A stretch of DNA of 64,000 nucleotides from the NCBI GenBank assembly GCA_025331445.1, contig JAIWNE010000135.1, forward strand, positions 1-64,000. Reading direction: 5' to 3'. How positions within the stretch are numbered: the stretch's first letter is position 1; the number at the start of each line of letters is the position of its first letter. The DNA comes from Blakeslea trispora. Lineage: Eukaryota > Mucoromycota > Mucoromycetes > Mucorales > Choanephoraceae. Position numbers and translations under genes: made by a program. Under the pieces are notes generated by a model. That model had not been told where the DNA came from. It worked only from the letters and a program-made list of their open reading frames with translations, and ran no database searches. This document shows, in pieces, positions 15,867 through 26,269 of this stretch.

Positions 15867-17628
15867 TTAAAGCTTGTTTACAGATGGGTTTACGTTTTGA
15901 CGAGGCCATTGGTAATCAATATTGGTGTCACGGTAGTAACCGTACTTCTGAACAAAGGCATCCAACTCCTTAGGGCCACGAGAGCCATAAGGATATTGAG
16001 TGACCTTAACATCATCATCGTGGCGGTCAATCTTGTGAAGCAAAGGAGTGAAAATTTCCCAAGCACGTTTAAGCTCATCATCACGAACAAAGCTGGAATG
16101 ATCATTACGCAAGACGTCAAGAATCAAAGATTCATAGGCATCAGGAATGCTCAATTCAGTGTAACGTTCATGATAAGACAAGTCCAAATCAGTTTGAATG
16201 GTTTGGTAAGAGAGGCCAGGTTGCTTGTTGTTGAACTTCATGTAGACTGCTTCTTTAGGTTGGATACGAATGACAAGTTCATTACGAGCAGAATCCTTGT
16301 AAAGATTGCCGGCAACATGGCGGAATTGAAGACGAACTTCGACCTTGGCTTCATTCAATGCCTTACCTGCCTTCAAGATGAAAGGAACACCTTCCCAACG
16401 CTCATTGTTAATCCATAATACAGTGGAGGCAAATGTAGGTGTAAGACTGCTCTTATTCTTCAAACTTTCATCTTCAAGGTAACCAGGCTTGCCATCAGCA
16501 GCAACATATTGACCCAAAAGAGTGTCTTCAAGACGAATAGGGGGAATACACTTCAAAACCTTTACCTTTTCATCACGAATAGCTTCAGAGTCGGTAGAGA
16601 TAGGTCTTTCCATAGCAATCAAACTGAGAACCTGAAGCAAGTCTATTGATAAAACACATATGCATAAGCAAACCGGGTCACGTATACACTTCGAGGTTAA
16701 GCTAACTTACGGTTTTGCATAACATCACGGATGATACCGAATTCATCAAAATAACCACCACGACCTTCGGTACCGAAAGGTTCTTTGAATGTGATTTGGA
16801 CATTGTCAATGTAGTTGCGGTTCCAAGAGTTACTAAACAGAACGTTTGCAAAGCGAAGGTTCATTACGTTCTTTACCATTTCCTTGCCAAGGTAATGATC
16901 AATACGGTAAATCTAATTCATTTTTTTAGGAAAAAAAATTAGACAAAATCTTCCAAAACCAAAACACTTTTTGTAATACTTACTTCGTTTTCTTGGAAAA
17001 GTGCGCCTAATTCACGTCCTAAATGAGCAGAGCTTTCAGAGTCCATACCGAAAGGCTTTTCGACGACAAGACGGTTGATAGCCTCTTTAGAGTATACATT
17101 GCGTTTCAAGCCCTTGGCAACAGGAATGAAAACAGAAGGAGGCAAAGCCATGTAGAAAACGCGATTTCTCTTTTTGGCATCAATGCCTCTCTTTGACTCA
17201 CTCTCTTGGATGTACTTTTCTAAGTTTTGATAGGAATCATCTTCATCGTATTGTCCCGAGACATAGCTGGTAATCTTCTTAAATTCTTCAAGCTTTTCAG
17301 CATCGTTGACTTTAATGTATTGAGTGATACGCTTCAAGTAATCATCATGTTCCATCTTTGTACGTGCATAGCCGACAATATGAGTATTTTCAGGAAGAAA
17401 GCCATTGCGGTAAAGACCAAACAAAGCAGGGTAAGTTTTCTTTTTGGCAAGGTCACCAGAGGCACCAAGAACTGTCAAAAAAAGGTAATTAAATTAAGTT
17501 TGTTATAGATAAGGATTAGCGCGTATCCACTTAAAAATAAAGAAGAATTGATATTTACCAACAATGGTGACTGATCCTTGAAGCTCTTTGGCAACTTCGT
17601 CGCGAAGAATTTGAATGGCAGAAGACAT
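15867..17628 (-). CDS. ZWF1: Glucose-6-phosphate 1-dehydrogenase
   Basis: First enzyme of the oxidative pentose phosphate pathway: glucose-6-phosphate + NADP+ to 6-phosphogluconolactone + NADPH, cytosolic. Four exons (17559-17628, 16984-17471, 16711-16912, 15867-16642) give 511 aa, a normal fungal length. The nucleotide-binding motif GASGDLAKK lies at residues 26-34. The substrate/catalytic motif RIDHYLGKE lies at 189-197, coded across the start of exon 3. EKPFG and the C-terminal [11 protein letters not shown] block are also present. The start is the ATG at 17628, followed by a short exon that ends one base into a codon and splices cleanly. The gene is convergent with the PCS-like gene. It supplies NADPH, needed among other things to keep glutathione reduced. 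Confidence 0.97.
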
Positions 17629-19379
17629 GTTTGTAGAGATAAGAAAACACAAAAAGAGAAAAGGAAAAAAAAAAGAAAATTTAGATTGTACTTTATATAC
17701 AAGTATAAAGTGATGACAATTGGCGGATTTTGTAAGCCCTTTTTGGGGTGATTTTTTTCGAATCTCATTTTGCTGCTTTTCAATTTGCTCAATAAGCAAT
17801 TTCAAAAGTTTCAATTGGTAGGCCCTTACTTAATCTAACAAGTAGCGTGCGGAATTCGAATAGAGAGCATTTTTACTCTTTTTGAGTTTTCATGAATTGA
17901 GGCTGTAATGAGCCTGATGGAGATCTTTAGGTTTTGAATATAAAGGGAAAGACTGCAAGGGCCTAAAAAATCCTTCTAGATGCACAGAGAAAGAGCAAAC
18001 TGTATCCAAGTAAGATTAATAGACCATTAAATTTAATGCCTGCGGAAAATGAATCGCGTTTACTAAACGATATCTTAGTTACTCCTAAGAGCAGAAGCAT
18101 GAGTATTTCTAGAGAATCAGGGTCAAGTGCGATTGAACAGCCACAGTAGAATATGATCACATGACAAGTGCTGTTACTATTTGTTTGTATGTATGAACAA
18201 AGAGTATTGTTTAGTTGTCCATATCGAAATATAAAAAAGCATGAACATCTTGTCATTGAATAACATTTAGAAGCGCCTCACTTTTAACAGCTGCTATCAC
18301 AAAGGGAGCAAATGGTGGCGTCACGAATGGTACGGGCTTTTCCATTTTGTCTAATCTTGAGATACATTTTAGTCATGAAAGATAGTAAAAAACTCCCATG
18401 CTGTCCTCTCTTCTTTTTTTCGGTTCATCTATCCATTCAAGTGCATTTGTTTACTCAAGCAAAACCACAACATATGTCCAGCTCGTTGATCTTGCGCGGA
18501 GGCTCTAGAGTTTGCAGGTAGATTCTTTTGTGCGACTTTCATTGTTATATATTTCTTCTCTCTAACACAAAATGAAATGTGATACTACCAAATTTATCCT
18601 TGTCATCAGTTATTAAGCCAACTTTGTGTTCATTTCTTATATAAAAAAAAACTTATTATTAGGCGTTAAAGGATTCCAATATTAGGCTATCATGCAACAG
18701 AATAAAGAAAGACGAAATACAGTCCGCCTTGTTCCAAATTTGCAACAAATTGATTACGTCTCTCAGAAATGTTTTCGTCAAAATCAAGCATTCGCTTATT
18801 AATCAGAGCTTCACTATTATTAATTTTTTTTTGTTATCGGATTTCTTCAACGAGTTTTTATAAATGAAATAAAAAAAAAAGGCCTTGGAATTGTATTGGC
18901 AGATTTATGTATTTTATTTTTTGCTGACATGATAACTGACTCATCAACAAATACCGGTTGCACACACGAACTATGGTCAAGAGAGTTGGGGAGAGGGTAA
19001 GATGTCATCTTTATTTTTTCTCATTGGTTAGTGATATGGCGAAATAAGTCATCAAACCAATCATTGAAACCCCACTTTAAAGCTCAACATAATGACCATC
19101 ATTAAACTGTTCAAATCTCGAAAGGAAAGACAAAATAGAACTTGAAGAGAAGTATGAGGAAAAGATATTTCCTGAAGTAATAATTGAAGGTTTTCCCGTA
19201 TAGTCCCGTGAACATGGAAGAATAAGACGTGTCTTGTTTGTTTCTGAAGAACAATTGTCCGGACTTTTATCCGCAATTTTTCATTTCATTAATAATCATA
19301 TGTCTGGATAGGTTTGCTTTTTTCTTTTTTTTTTAAAAAAAAAACACTTGTTGTGAAGAGGCACTTTTTTTAGTCACTT
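17629..19379. other. Upstream of G6PD; no gene seen
   Basis: The region just after 17629 is A/T homopolymer-rich promoter sequence. Further on there are only short frames without domains (for example 18312-18521). Poly-T/poly-A pair near 19323-19343 precedes the Tc1/mariner relic but is not a clear terminal repeat. Confidence 0.45.
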
Positions 19380-20125
19380 TGAATAACGTCCTTACGAAGA
19401 TGTATTCTAGTAATAGCAACCTTGTTACTTCTGTCGCAAAACGTATAACCAAGATTGCTTATGAGACTATACACCACATTGTTCATCATATCAAGAAGGA
19501 TTGCTCACCCTTGCCCAGCACTGCTATTAGTGCAGCTCATAAAATCAATGAAAGAGGAATGCGACACCTCAAATGAATTGTGCTCAAGAACCCTCTTATT
19601 GAGCACTGAAGGTGTAAGACATGAGCTGGAAAGAGTTTGGCATCAAAGTCAGTAGAGCCAATAATAATGTCAGAGTTTCTCGATATCAAGAAGAGAGGTA
19701 CAAAAAGGAATTTTCGGTGCCTACCACAAAATGGGGGAGGGGGGTAAGGGTAGTGTAATGATTCGAGGTTGCTTTTTGGCGAGGTATTCTTAGTCCTCTT
19801 GTATTTGTAGAAGGCTCTATGAACCTAAGAGAAGCATAACTAAATTCCTTCAGAAAAACTTCAACCTTGGTACTCGCGACTGCAGGTGGAGGATGATGAT
19901 GAACAACTTATCTTCCAAGAAGATGGGGTTGCTTGTCATACAGGAGCTTTTTTGTATCTTTGAAAGTATAAGTATCTGGTGCATAGATCAGAGTACTGGT
20001 CTGCACAAAGCGCAGGCTTAAATCCAATTAAGCACTTGTGATAGGCTTTTGAGCAATGTATAGTACATAGAGACCATATAATCAAATATATTGCAGAGAT
20101 GAATGAATTGCTGATGAAAGAGTAA
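19380..20125 (+). pseudogene. Dead Tc1/mariner transposase, internally deleted
   Basis: Decayed DDE transposase of the IS630/Tc1/mariner superfamily, readable only by switching frames. The N-terminal part (19400-19660) resembles the paired-type helix-turn-helix: ETIHHIVHHIKK, then KINERGMRHLK, then EFGIKVSRA. The catalytic part starts at about 19715 with VPTTKWG, GSVMIRGCF, LVFVEGSMN-like sequence, a QEDG-type block near 19912 and a degenerate D.NPI.HLW block near 20020. It ends with EQCIVHRDHIIKYIAEMNE and a stop at 20125. The segment between the HTH and VPTTKWG, which should contain the first catalytic Asp, is missing. There are several in-frame stops. The element is non-functional. Confidence 0.8.
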
Positions 20126-20364
20126 ATCAATGCTGGAATTAATTCATTTGCTCGCTTGGCTGATAGTGCGAAGGGCAGATGATGAGCTAAAGGTAGTGCA
20201 ACAAGGTACTAACCTTTTATAATTTTCAATGGCAAGAAAATAGAACCCGAATTTATGCTCAAAAGAAAAAAGCAGTTAACAGTCACTGAACATAAAATGA
20301 GGTTCAAAAAAAAAAAATATTAACGCTTTAACTTCAACAGACTTGTTTTCAGATAAAAAAAACC

Positions 20365-22061
20365 ATGAACAACGAAAAGTGGAAATTACTTCAGGTGAGC
20401 TTATTCTACAGACGAGCCTCTAGTTGCTCGAAACAGAGGGATCAATTCTTCTGAGAAGTACAGACATATACAAAAAAAAAAGGGATAGAAAGAGTTGCAT
20501 AATGCTTTAGTTTTACTAACTCGGTGTATTAAACATAGAATGAAATTCACACAAAGTGTGTCACTTATGACTATATAGACGCGAATGGTATGTCTTGCTC
20601 ATTTAGTATTGTGCTGTTGTATCCACTATAGCTCTCTTACAAACCTCAATATAGATAGCACACTTTCTGAATTCATTGTCAATCTTGTTCAAGTTGGAAA
20701 AAGCCCTGAAGAAGTTGATCAAGAGTTGTCAAGCTGTAAGTCTCACATTAGCCCTTGGATTGTAGTATTCTTATTAACTTATTCTGCTTAGTGGTCGGAT
20801 CAGACTACGGTAACCCTTACATCAGAGTTGCTTTTTTGTTGTAGAAATGACCAACTCTTTTTTTTTTTTCTTTGCAGATTCTAATGTGACTCGTTGGATC
20901 TTTGCACGTAGACAGGAACTTGAAGCTCCTTCACCTGTTCAACCACCAGAATTACAGCCAGAACCGAAACAACAAGAGCAACCTATGGAAACTAATGACC
21001 AACCAAAAAATAGAATATTTAGTAGAGCCTTAGGCCGTGCACTCAACAATGATAGCCGATCTGAGCCTTCCCACCGCTACCAGTCACCTCGCCGCGAAGA
21101 TCGCTCACGCAGTCGTTCTCCTGTTCGTGAATCTTCTCGTTACGAAAGAGACAATCATAGGTATACAAGCGAGCGTCGTCATGAATCACGCCATCGCTCC
21201 AGTGATGTCTTTTCTCGAGTGGGCTCACAAGAAAGCAGTCGAAATGAACGACCCAGTGTATTTGACCGTCTGGGAGGGTCGAAGCCTGTTGTGATCCCTA
21301 CCCGATCTACAGAAGAACCAAAGAAGAAAGAGCGTTGCAAGTATTGGCCAGCCTGTAAAAACGGTAAAGAGTGCCCATTCTTTCATCCCACTAAAATGTG
21401 TCCGTAAGTAGTTGCAAAGCATCTTTCATGCCCACAAAGAAAAAAGAAATAACATATTATTTAGTGAGTTTCCAAATTGCCCTAAAAAGGCCAGCGAATG
21501 TACTTTTATTCATCCAGAAACATCACAGCCTGTTATACAACCACCTGTCATGAACAAGCTGCCCATTCCTTGTAAATTTTTCCCTTACTGTAGCAACCCT
21601 GTTTGTCCATATATGCACCCAGTTGTCGCGCCTCAACAACAAGCATTTTTCATGCAGGCACAGTCTTCATTCGCACAACAGCGCGTGCAAGTACCTTGCA
21701 AGAATGGTGACGCATGTACTCGACCAGACTGTCATTTTCTTCACCCTAAAGACCCCAATCCGTTAGCTGAAGTGATTGTAAGTATATCTGTCAACAGACT
21801 TCCTTTTCAGATTGTCTAACAGATCTATAGTGTAAATTCGATGGTGCATGTACAAGACCTAACTGCTTCTACAAGCATACAAAAGAAAACAACACACAAA
21901 ACAAGGTGCTCATCAATAGACAAGTAGACACAAGTAGTCGTCAATTCTCAGTGCCTGAAGACCAAGTCAATGAACGTATTATTGTTGGACAAAGTGCCGA
22001 CTTACTCCCACAACAACAAGCTATGGAGGTGGATCGTGATGTTGTTATGGATGCTTCATAA
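20365..22061 (+). CDS. NAB2: Nab2/ZC3H14-type CCCH poly(A)-binding protein
   Basis: Nuclear poly(A) RNA-binding protein that controls poly(A) tail length and mRNA export. Five CCCH fingers sit in the C-terminal half: CKYWPACKNGKECPFFH, CPEFPNCPKKASECTFIH, CKFFPYCSNPVCPYMH, CKNGDACTRPDCHFLH and CKFDGACTRPNCFYKH. An N-terminal helical fold (TLSEFIVNLVQVGKSPEEV) matches the Nab2 PWI-like domain, and an RS-rich linker (SRSRSPVRESSRY) lies between. Best model: exons 20365-20394, 20539-20555, 20632-20735, 20878-21403, 21465-21777 and 21831-22061, 406 aa. The 17-nt second exon is inferred from frame and from the expected N-terminal fold; the rest is secure. RAE1, another mRNA-export factor, lies about 8 kb downstream, probably by chance. 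Confidence 0.85.
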
Positions 22062-22789
22062 GAAGCACATACTACCATTGGTTTTTTAATAATAAAAGTG
22101 AGGGCGAAAAGAAAAAGGGCTTAAAGATTACCATAGAACATACTTTATTCTGCGACCATGCTTCTCTAAGTCTGTTTATTTAAAGTCGTGGAAGGTGCCA
22201 GTTTGAAAGACAGAAACCCCAAGCATATGATGCATGAGATGTTTTTTAGCATTCAATGACAGAGACAGAAAGATAAAAAGAGAAAGCCTGTCTTTTTAGA
22301 CAGTGATAAGCATATTTCTATAAACATTAAATAGCTGCTCAGACATCAAAGCATATGTGTCATTGGATTGAGAGACCGAAATACTTGCTATTTGATCAAA
22401 TAAACATAGTTTTCAAAGGCGAATCAGGATCAGTGTCAGGTTAGATAAAAGGCTTGGTAGCTAGAGTCTCACTAAAAAAGAGAAATAATGATTGTAAATC
22501 AAGCATGGTCTATAGGATTGATGAAACATTTGTAGACAGAGACAACCTATGGTTTTGGAATAAAACTGTTGTTAGTCATCTTGAGTACTTTGTCTTGTGT
22601 TGCTTATAGCCGCTTTATCCATCTTAAAAAAGTGTTTGATGAAGCTTTTTGTTTATTCGTTTTGCTTTTTTTTTAAAAACATATATTTTCTTCTTTTATA
22701 AACAGATAATTTCCGGAAGTAATGTACAACAAAGAGATTCTATTGAAGTTGGGATAAACGGTATAGAAGTCATGATATTAAGAGTGCTT
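22062..22789. other. Convergent intergenic region
   Basis: Lies between the Nab2-type gene (+) and the copper-fist gene (-). An AATAAAAG near 22090 could be the poly(A) signal of the former. No gene seen. Confidence 0.4.
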
Positions 22790-23131
22790 CTATAGACATG
22801 ACAGAAAATTTTTGGACTTTGATTTGTTTGCTTTTGAACAGAGACATTTTTGATGAATTTGTTTCACTTTGCGTAATTCCCTGCAGCCTTCACATTGACT
22901 GATAGGTCTTCCTTTTCTTTTGACAATCATCAAGTGCCTCTCTGTATGCTGACACCGCGAGGATCGATGTCCCTATTTGATCTGTGTTAATCATGTTATC
23001 AGCTCCAGCTATATGAATTGCCTTTTTCACCTTGATACACTCTGTCAATTTAGGCATGTTAAATACCATTTTATTGCTAAGGAAAACTACTTACTTTGAC
23101 AAGCATATTTGATGTTGTTGATTATAATCAT
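22790..23131 (-). CDS. Miniature copper-fist protein
   Basis: Reads as a complete copper-fist DNA-binding/metal-sensing module, as in the N-termini of yeast Ace1, Mac1 and Cuf1. Exons 23095-23131, 23031-23041 (only 11 nt) and 22790-22972 join in frame to 76 aa, with introns of 53 and 58 nt. The start reads MIIINNIKYACQKCIKGHRS. The zinc site C-x2-C-x8-C-x-H is exact (CQKCIKGHRSSRCQH), and the minor-groove hook KGRP lies in VKRKGRPISQCEGCREL, followed by RKVKQIHQKCLC. After the fist there are only about 15 residues before a stop. No Cys-rich copper-cluster or activation domain is visible, so it may be a truncated factor, a dominant-negative or a minimal DNA-binding protein. A further unrecognised exon downstream cannot be excluded. 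Confidence 0.8.
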
Positions 23132-24149
23132 GTTAAGATAAGAAGGAAAAGAAAAGAGGGGAATTAAAAAAAAATGTCTCAAATGTCTATCCTAAAATAT
23201 ACAAAAGAGCAAATGAAAAAGAAAACGAGGCAGTTTTGCGATTTGAGCCATCTTTTCCATAAAAGGCAAATGATTGAAGCAAGCTCATGACAGAGAGCGA
23301 TTATGCTATCTTTAACTTCGCATACATGTAAACATCTGAGAAAACACAAGAGAGACATCGTATAGATTTGACAATCCTTTGATTCACATAAACCAGCTGT
23401 AGCTGCTTTCGAGCCATAAAACTGAAAAAAAAGAGAAAAAATGGAGCCATTAAATAAAGTGCTTTCGCGCTCATAATCTATCGAGCTATGCTTGACTTTT
23501 TTATGTTTTCACAAAGTTGAGTTGTCCCGGAAGCAATAGTCAAATGACTGATAGTGAGAGTTTTGACCGATATTTTTTCTTAAAAGACAAGGAAACCATA
23601 GATTAGAAGCAGTGTTTTACGTGATTATCAACACATATACAGTAATGCGAAGAATTGTATGTATGTGAGTCAATTATAGCCTAGGACTACATCAGTTACA
23701 ATGTTTAGCCTTAGTCAAGCCTTAGACTTCCTGAGTGATATTGAGGTTATTTTAGCAAAGCAGCAGTCATAATCACTTTTTTTTTTTGTTTCATGCATAC
23801 AAAGGATATTGATTTTAGCTCACAAAGAAGTACTCAAATCAGAGTCAATACATTCAACATGCTAATGTCCACTGTCCTTTCTTCACGTTCCATCCAAGCC
23901 GAAAGAGAACAATGAAATGTCTATGCATATAAATGGTTTGAACACAACCATAGCAGCTTAATTGCCAAGTGTAACTTTTTTCTTGAAGAGGTACATATAC
24001 ATGCAGGTTTGTGATCAATCAATAGGTGATTCTACTCGGGATGTACGGAATGAGAGTTTATTTGCTGAGATAACACCTGTGATTTAAAGGACGGTGAGCA
24101 AACAAAATGAATATTCTCAGATTTATGAAACAAGTCAATAATAAAACTT
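23132..24149. other. Intergenic, upstream of copper-fist gene
   Basis: About 1 kb with no supported gene. I see no obvious copper-response element cluster by eye. Homopolymer A and T runs only. Confidence 0.4.
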
Positions 24150-24395
24150 TTATGCAGATCCTTGAACCATATTACAGTCATATAGAGCACCGAGGTATTT
24201 ACAAAAGGCACGCATTGTTCTTTGAGTTACGTATCGGTGTTCAGTTGCATTAAAAGGAGGGCATTTTGCCAGAGATGCAAAGAAGCCGAGCTTATCAGAG
24301 TAACTTGATTGTGTATATCGCAGCAAATCCCGTCCCTCCTTCTTCATATCCGGGAACCAAGTCAGACCACGATCAGCATCAACAAGTGGTAACAT
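24150..24395 (-). CDS. Orphan ORF fragment, unknown
   Basis: An 81-codon frame from the ATG at 24395 whose composition looks protein-like rather than random. It has DADRGLTWFPDMKKEGRDLL, a Tyr/Ser-rich stretch, then KCPPFNATEHRYVTQRTMRA and FCKYLGALYDCN before the stop. I do not recognise the family. A second protein-like reading (RFFLLASRKLARLTLAK) lies just upstream, near 24430-24490, in a different frame. This could be an exon of a spliced gene or a frameshifted remnant, possibly of a repeated Mucorales family. Confidence 0.3.
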   Translation of the reverse strand: MLPLVDADRGLTWFPDMKKEGRDLLRYTQSSYSDKLGFFASLAKCPPFNATEHRYVTQRTMRAFCKYLGALYDCNMVQGSA

Positions 24396-24419
24396 TGCTG
24401 TTTCCCAATTGAGTAGCAA

Positions 24420-25540
24420 GGAACTGTGTTACTTTAGCAAGAGTGAGACGAGCTAATTTTCTTGAAGCCAATAAAAAAAATCGCTCGTGAGATCGCCAAG
24501 ATATATTTTGGGTTCAAAGCCAGTGTTCATATGGCTGCCATTGAGGCGAAGACTCAACTTGTCGTTTATTCCATATACAATCTTGACAAAATGAAGCACT
24601 CATGCTGGCTTGTGCTTTAAATCTTCCTCAAATAAAAGAGTCGACTACTGATGGTTGATACTTTTTGCTTTATGTTTAGTTGTATCCAAAGCCTAGTCAT
24701 ACAAAGAAATTCATTGTGCGGCTATTTTTATTCGAACCCTTCTTTAACATACATTCCATGTTCCTTTTATGAACCTCAAAAGTCCAAGAATAGTGCAACT
24801 CATATGTTTTATGAAGGTCTAAGAGAAGAAGGTTTGCGTGTATGTGTATGCGTGAGATATTGTTGGATTCACTATATGACACTTTTCATATCATCTAAAG
24901 AATTTCACTGCACAAACATATTACAAAGGAGGAAAGAGATATATATACCCAGATGATGATCTTTGATAGCTTTCTATTTGCGGTTGAGTTGTTATTAATG
25001 TTATTTCCATTCTAAACAAGTGTTAGTATTGTCTCCTATTCAATTCTCCCTCTATTGTACAAGAGGTGCGCAATTGAGTGAAGGAGCATTTGTCATTAGG
25101 AGTCATTAAAGAAAAAAAAGCTTCAAATTGGATGTTCTGTGTTTATGTCTATAACGTTTGAATAACTCGCCCAAACATGTTCAAATGATTGATTTTTAAT
25201 GACTTTGGGTGATTGTATCTCTTGCATTGTGTGACCATGGCAGAAGGATCTAAAGTCAAAAAGCCATTTGAGCGTTTTGCAGCATATCCATACAAAGAGA
25301 TGGCTGGCAATAAACGTCATTTGTTTGAGTCAATTTCGCTTTCAGTGATATTACTTTTTCCCTTTTTTTTGAACTCAAAAAGACTCGCATATGAGTTGTT
25401 TTCTAGAGGATGAAATAGAGCATAATTGCAATTGACTCTCCCTTGGAAAAAAAGAGGAAACCCGAGACTGTTATCTATGAAAATCAAGGCTAATTGTTCT
25501 TTTGCGCTTTTATTTTTTATTTATTTATTTTCTTTATTTT
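24420..25540. other. Intergenic; no gene seen
   Basis: Short frames on both strands (for example 24651-24956 and 25123-25320) have no domains. The last part is the promoter of MED9. Confidence 0.4.
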
Positions 25541-25816
25541 ATGGAGTCACCACAGAACCCTTTATTCAATAAGTCAGACTTTTCTTTTGTTCAGGAGTTC
25601 AACCAGATTGTCGATCTCTTATTGAATGGCAACAATCCTGATGCTGTCGGCAAAGCAGTGACTCAGTTGGAAGAAAAGTTTGAACACGCCAAAGAAGTAT
25701 TAAAGTCTCTTCCAGGACTACAGTATACACAAGAGCAACAAGAAAACATACTGACAGAAGCTACTCGTGTACTAGAAAAGAAACGATCTCAACTTCAATC
25801 CTACAAGCAACTTTAA
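25541..25816 (+). CDS. MED9: Mediator complex subunit 9
   Basis: MED9/Cse2 is a small helical subunit of the Mediator middle module, which bridges activators and RNA polymerase II in the nucleus. Single exon, 91 aa, matching the short family length. The pattern is typical: FSFVQEFNQIVDLLLNG, a linker, then VGKAVTQLEEKF, LKSLPGLQYTQEQQE and a final charged helix LEKKRSQLQSYKQL. The ATG at 25541 is preferred because the open frame upstream is only the T-rich leader (repeated Phe/Tyr/Ile). Confidence 0.8.
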   Translation: MESPQNPLFNKSDFSFVQEFNQIVDLLLNGNNPDAVGKAVTQLEEKFEHAKEVLKSLPGLQYTQEQQENILTEATRVLEKKRSQLQSYKQL

Positions 25817-26269
25817 CAGCTCTTATACCACTTTATGCACTTTCTAATAATAATTCACTATAAAGGTGTCTCTTACTCTCTTTCTTTTGTCCGGCAATTA
25901 TCCGGAAAATGGACAATGATTTATTTGTCCGAGGAGGAAGGAAGGAAGGAAAGTCTGAAAAGAAAAAAAAAAGGAAATGCTTTTTTTTTCTAAATAGTTT
26001 TGATTGATGTTTTACTCTTTCTTTGTCTTAAGTCTTGAACCAGCTTGTTTATATTTTCATTGTTCCTTTCACTGTACTTAAATCTTTTTCCAATTATTGC
26101 TTTTATGCGCGCCTGAAAAAAAAAGTCTTGTTTTCTTTCTCTTTTCTTTCTTCTTTAAAAAAACACACACACATACACATAGGAAAAGCATACCAAAACC
26201 TTGAGAAATAATAACAAGAAGCCTATAGGTTCACTTTATGAATTTCATTCAATTGCTCAATAAGAAGAC
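25817..26269. other. Promoter of the PHD-SET gene
   Basis: Contains a (GGAA)n-like run near 25940-25952, poly-T/poly-A runs and a CACACACACACATACAC stretch near 26163, all typical of the low-complexity 5' flanks in this window. No gene. Confidence 0.4.

Noticed and set aside
15765..16418. 217-codon plus-strand frame
   Set aside because: Antisense to the G6PD last exon; no domain, and the minus strand codes the conserved enzyme.
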